Shown here one piece after another: positions 6,425 through 7,193 of a DNA stretch of 7,193 nt. Source of the DNA: Bifidobacterium breve (GTDB taxonomy: Bacteria; Actinomycetota; Actinomycetes; Nanopelagicales; Nanopelagicaceae); NCBI GenBank assembly GCA_945869505.1, contig CAMBOZ010000061.1, forward strand, positions 1 to 7,193, given 5' to 3'. The notes beneath the pieces were generated by a model, which worked only from the letters and a program-made list of their open reading frames with translations, searched no databases and had not been told where the DNA came from. The first letter of the stretch is position 1; each line of letters begins with the position of its first letter. The translations under genes and the position numbers were made by a program.

Positions 6425-7193
6425 ATGAGAAAGCTCTTGGGGTTAGGCGCTGCCGTTCTGTCGGCAAGTATTTTCGCTACCTCAACTGCTTCCGCATTTG
6501 ATCCCGCTAGCGCAGCAACTGTATTTGCGCGCATGGCAGCTTCACCAACACTGAACAATCCATCTGTTTCACTAATTGATGTGAGCACCGGCAAAGTTGT
6601 CTTCGAATCTAACGCCAATTCTCAACGCAAACCTGCATCTCTGATGAAACTCCTATCGGCTTCTGCAACGCTTAGGTATTTAGATTCCACAAAAGTCTTT
6701 GCCACTTCAGTGGCTCTTGGGCCAACACCTGATTCGATAGTAATCGACGGTGAATATGACCCTTGGATATCCATGAATAGCAAGGAAGCTATAAAAATGC
6801 ATAGAACATCTTTCTATGCGCTAGCTTCAAAAGGATTCAGCGCGGTAACGAAGAAATCAGCCACCCCTGTAAAGAAATTGCAGGTTTATTACAACGACTT
6901 ATTTTCTAAAGATGTTGCCAATTTTAAGGCGTACTATAAAAAGCGTGGCGTGAGCGTCACAATGACTAGCGTGAGTGAATTGAAAGCCAAATCAATCGCC
7001 ACTGAACAAATTATTTATTCCACATCGCCAACTGTAAAAGAAATAATGAATTGGTTCTTGGTATGGAGCGACAACATAGTCGCAGAGCGAATGGCACGAT
7101 TAGCTGCAAAGGCCGCGGGTAATGACTTTAACGATAAAGGTGTGGCGAAAACGTTTAATAAGGTCCTTAGCGAATTAGGGATAGATCCTTCAA
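6425..7193 (+). CDS. dacB: D-alanyl-D-alanine carboxypeptidase, PBP4/S13 family (3' end outside window)
   Basis: A secreted penicillin-binding protein of the DacB/PBP4 type, which trims or cleaves peptidoglycan stem peptides outside the membrane. The frame runs open from ATG 6425 to the window edge, giving 256 residues. It opens with a signal peptide: MRKLL, a hydrophobic stretch, and a predicted cut after A24 (ASA then FDP). The acylation motif SxxK is S72-L-M-K75 in PASLMKLLSA, and the SxN motif is S215-D-N217 in WSDNIVAERM. The third motif (KTG) would lie beyond the window. IDGEYDP (107-113) looks like a variant of the GGGDP segment of S13 enzymes. SxxK to SxN is only 143 residues, against about 244 in E. 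coli DacB, so the inserted domain is much reduced. AGAAAGG (6408-6414) lies 10 nt before the ATG; an in-frame TTG directly precedes it. Confidence 0.88.
   Translation, partial: MRKLLGLGAAVLSASIFATSTASAFDPASAATVFARMAASPTLNNPSVSLIDVSTGKVVFESNANSQRKPASLMKLLSASATLRYLDSTKVFATSVALGPTPDSIVIDGEYDPWISMNSKEAIKMHRTSFYALASKGFSAVTKKSATPVKKLQVYYNDLFSKDVANFKAYYKKRGVSVTMTSVSELKAKSIATEQIIYSTSPTVKEIMNWFLVWSDNIVAERMARLAAKAAGNDFNDKGVAKTFNKVLSELGIDPS

Noticed and set aside
6415..6618. Minus-strand 67-residue reading frame over the dacB start
   Set aside because: It is antisense to a clear signal peptide and the N-terminal S13 region, so it is a shadow frame.

Overview
The window looks like a stretch of a compact, mid-GC (mid-40s % by eye, not computed) actinobacterial chromosome. 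The evidence is the actinobacterial flavour of the CbiM, PDGLE, CbiQ and CbiO proteins, an S13-type D-Ala-D-Ala carboxypeptidase, a probable leaderless promoter and a tRNA without encoded CCA. Very short spacers and overlapping start/stop codons suggest a streamlined genome. A free-living freshwater lineage of the Nanopelagicales (acI) type would fit, but that placement is inference.

Layout. (1) Positions 1-66 hold the 3' part of a tRNA-Lys(UUU) gene on the + strand, cut by the window edge. (2) Positions 4638 down to 71 hold a five-gene minus-strand operon: cbiM, a small PDGLE-domain membrane protein, cbiQ, cbiO and a dipeptidyl-carboxypeptidase (dcp). Every junction is overlapping or nearly so (TAATG, ATAA, a 2-nt gap, ATGA). 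The first four genes make a nickel/cobalt energy-coupling-factor (ECF) importer: CbiM binds the metal, the PDGLE protein is its small partner, CbiQ is the transmembrane coupling protein and CbiO is the ATPase. The fifth is a zinc-type M3 metallopeptidase, translationally coupled to the ATPase. (3) The 126-nt divergent region 4639-4764 holds a 25-bp near-perfect palindrome that resembles Fur-family (Nur/Zur) operators. It sits directly upstream of a -10-like box placed so that cbiM would be transcribed leaderless. (4) Positions 4765-5718, + strand: a 317-residue protein made of about seven TPR units with a roughly 40-residue period, function unknown. (5) Positions 6373 down to 5723, minus strand: a TrmH/SpoU-family RNA 2'-O-methyltransferase, tail to tail with the TPR gene across 4 nt. 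(6) From 6425 to the window end, + strand: the N-terminal 256 residues of a secreted penicillin-binding-protein-4-like (S13) D-Ala-D-Ala carboxypeptidase, divergent from the methyltransferase.

The most notable points are as follows. cbiQ has no ATG, GTG or TTG start that would include its conserved N-terminus; an ATA codon overlapping the preceding stop is the best candidate. That restored N-terminus is rich in histidines. The operon has a palindromic operator that fits metal-responsive control. The S13 protein has an unusually short interval between its SxxK and SxN motifs. I see no insertion sequences, CRISPR arrays, phage genes or riboswitches.
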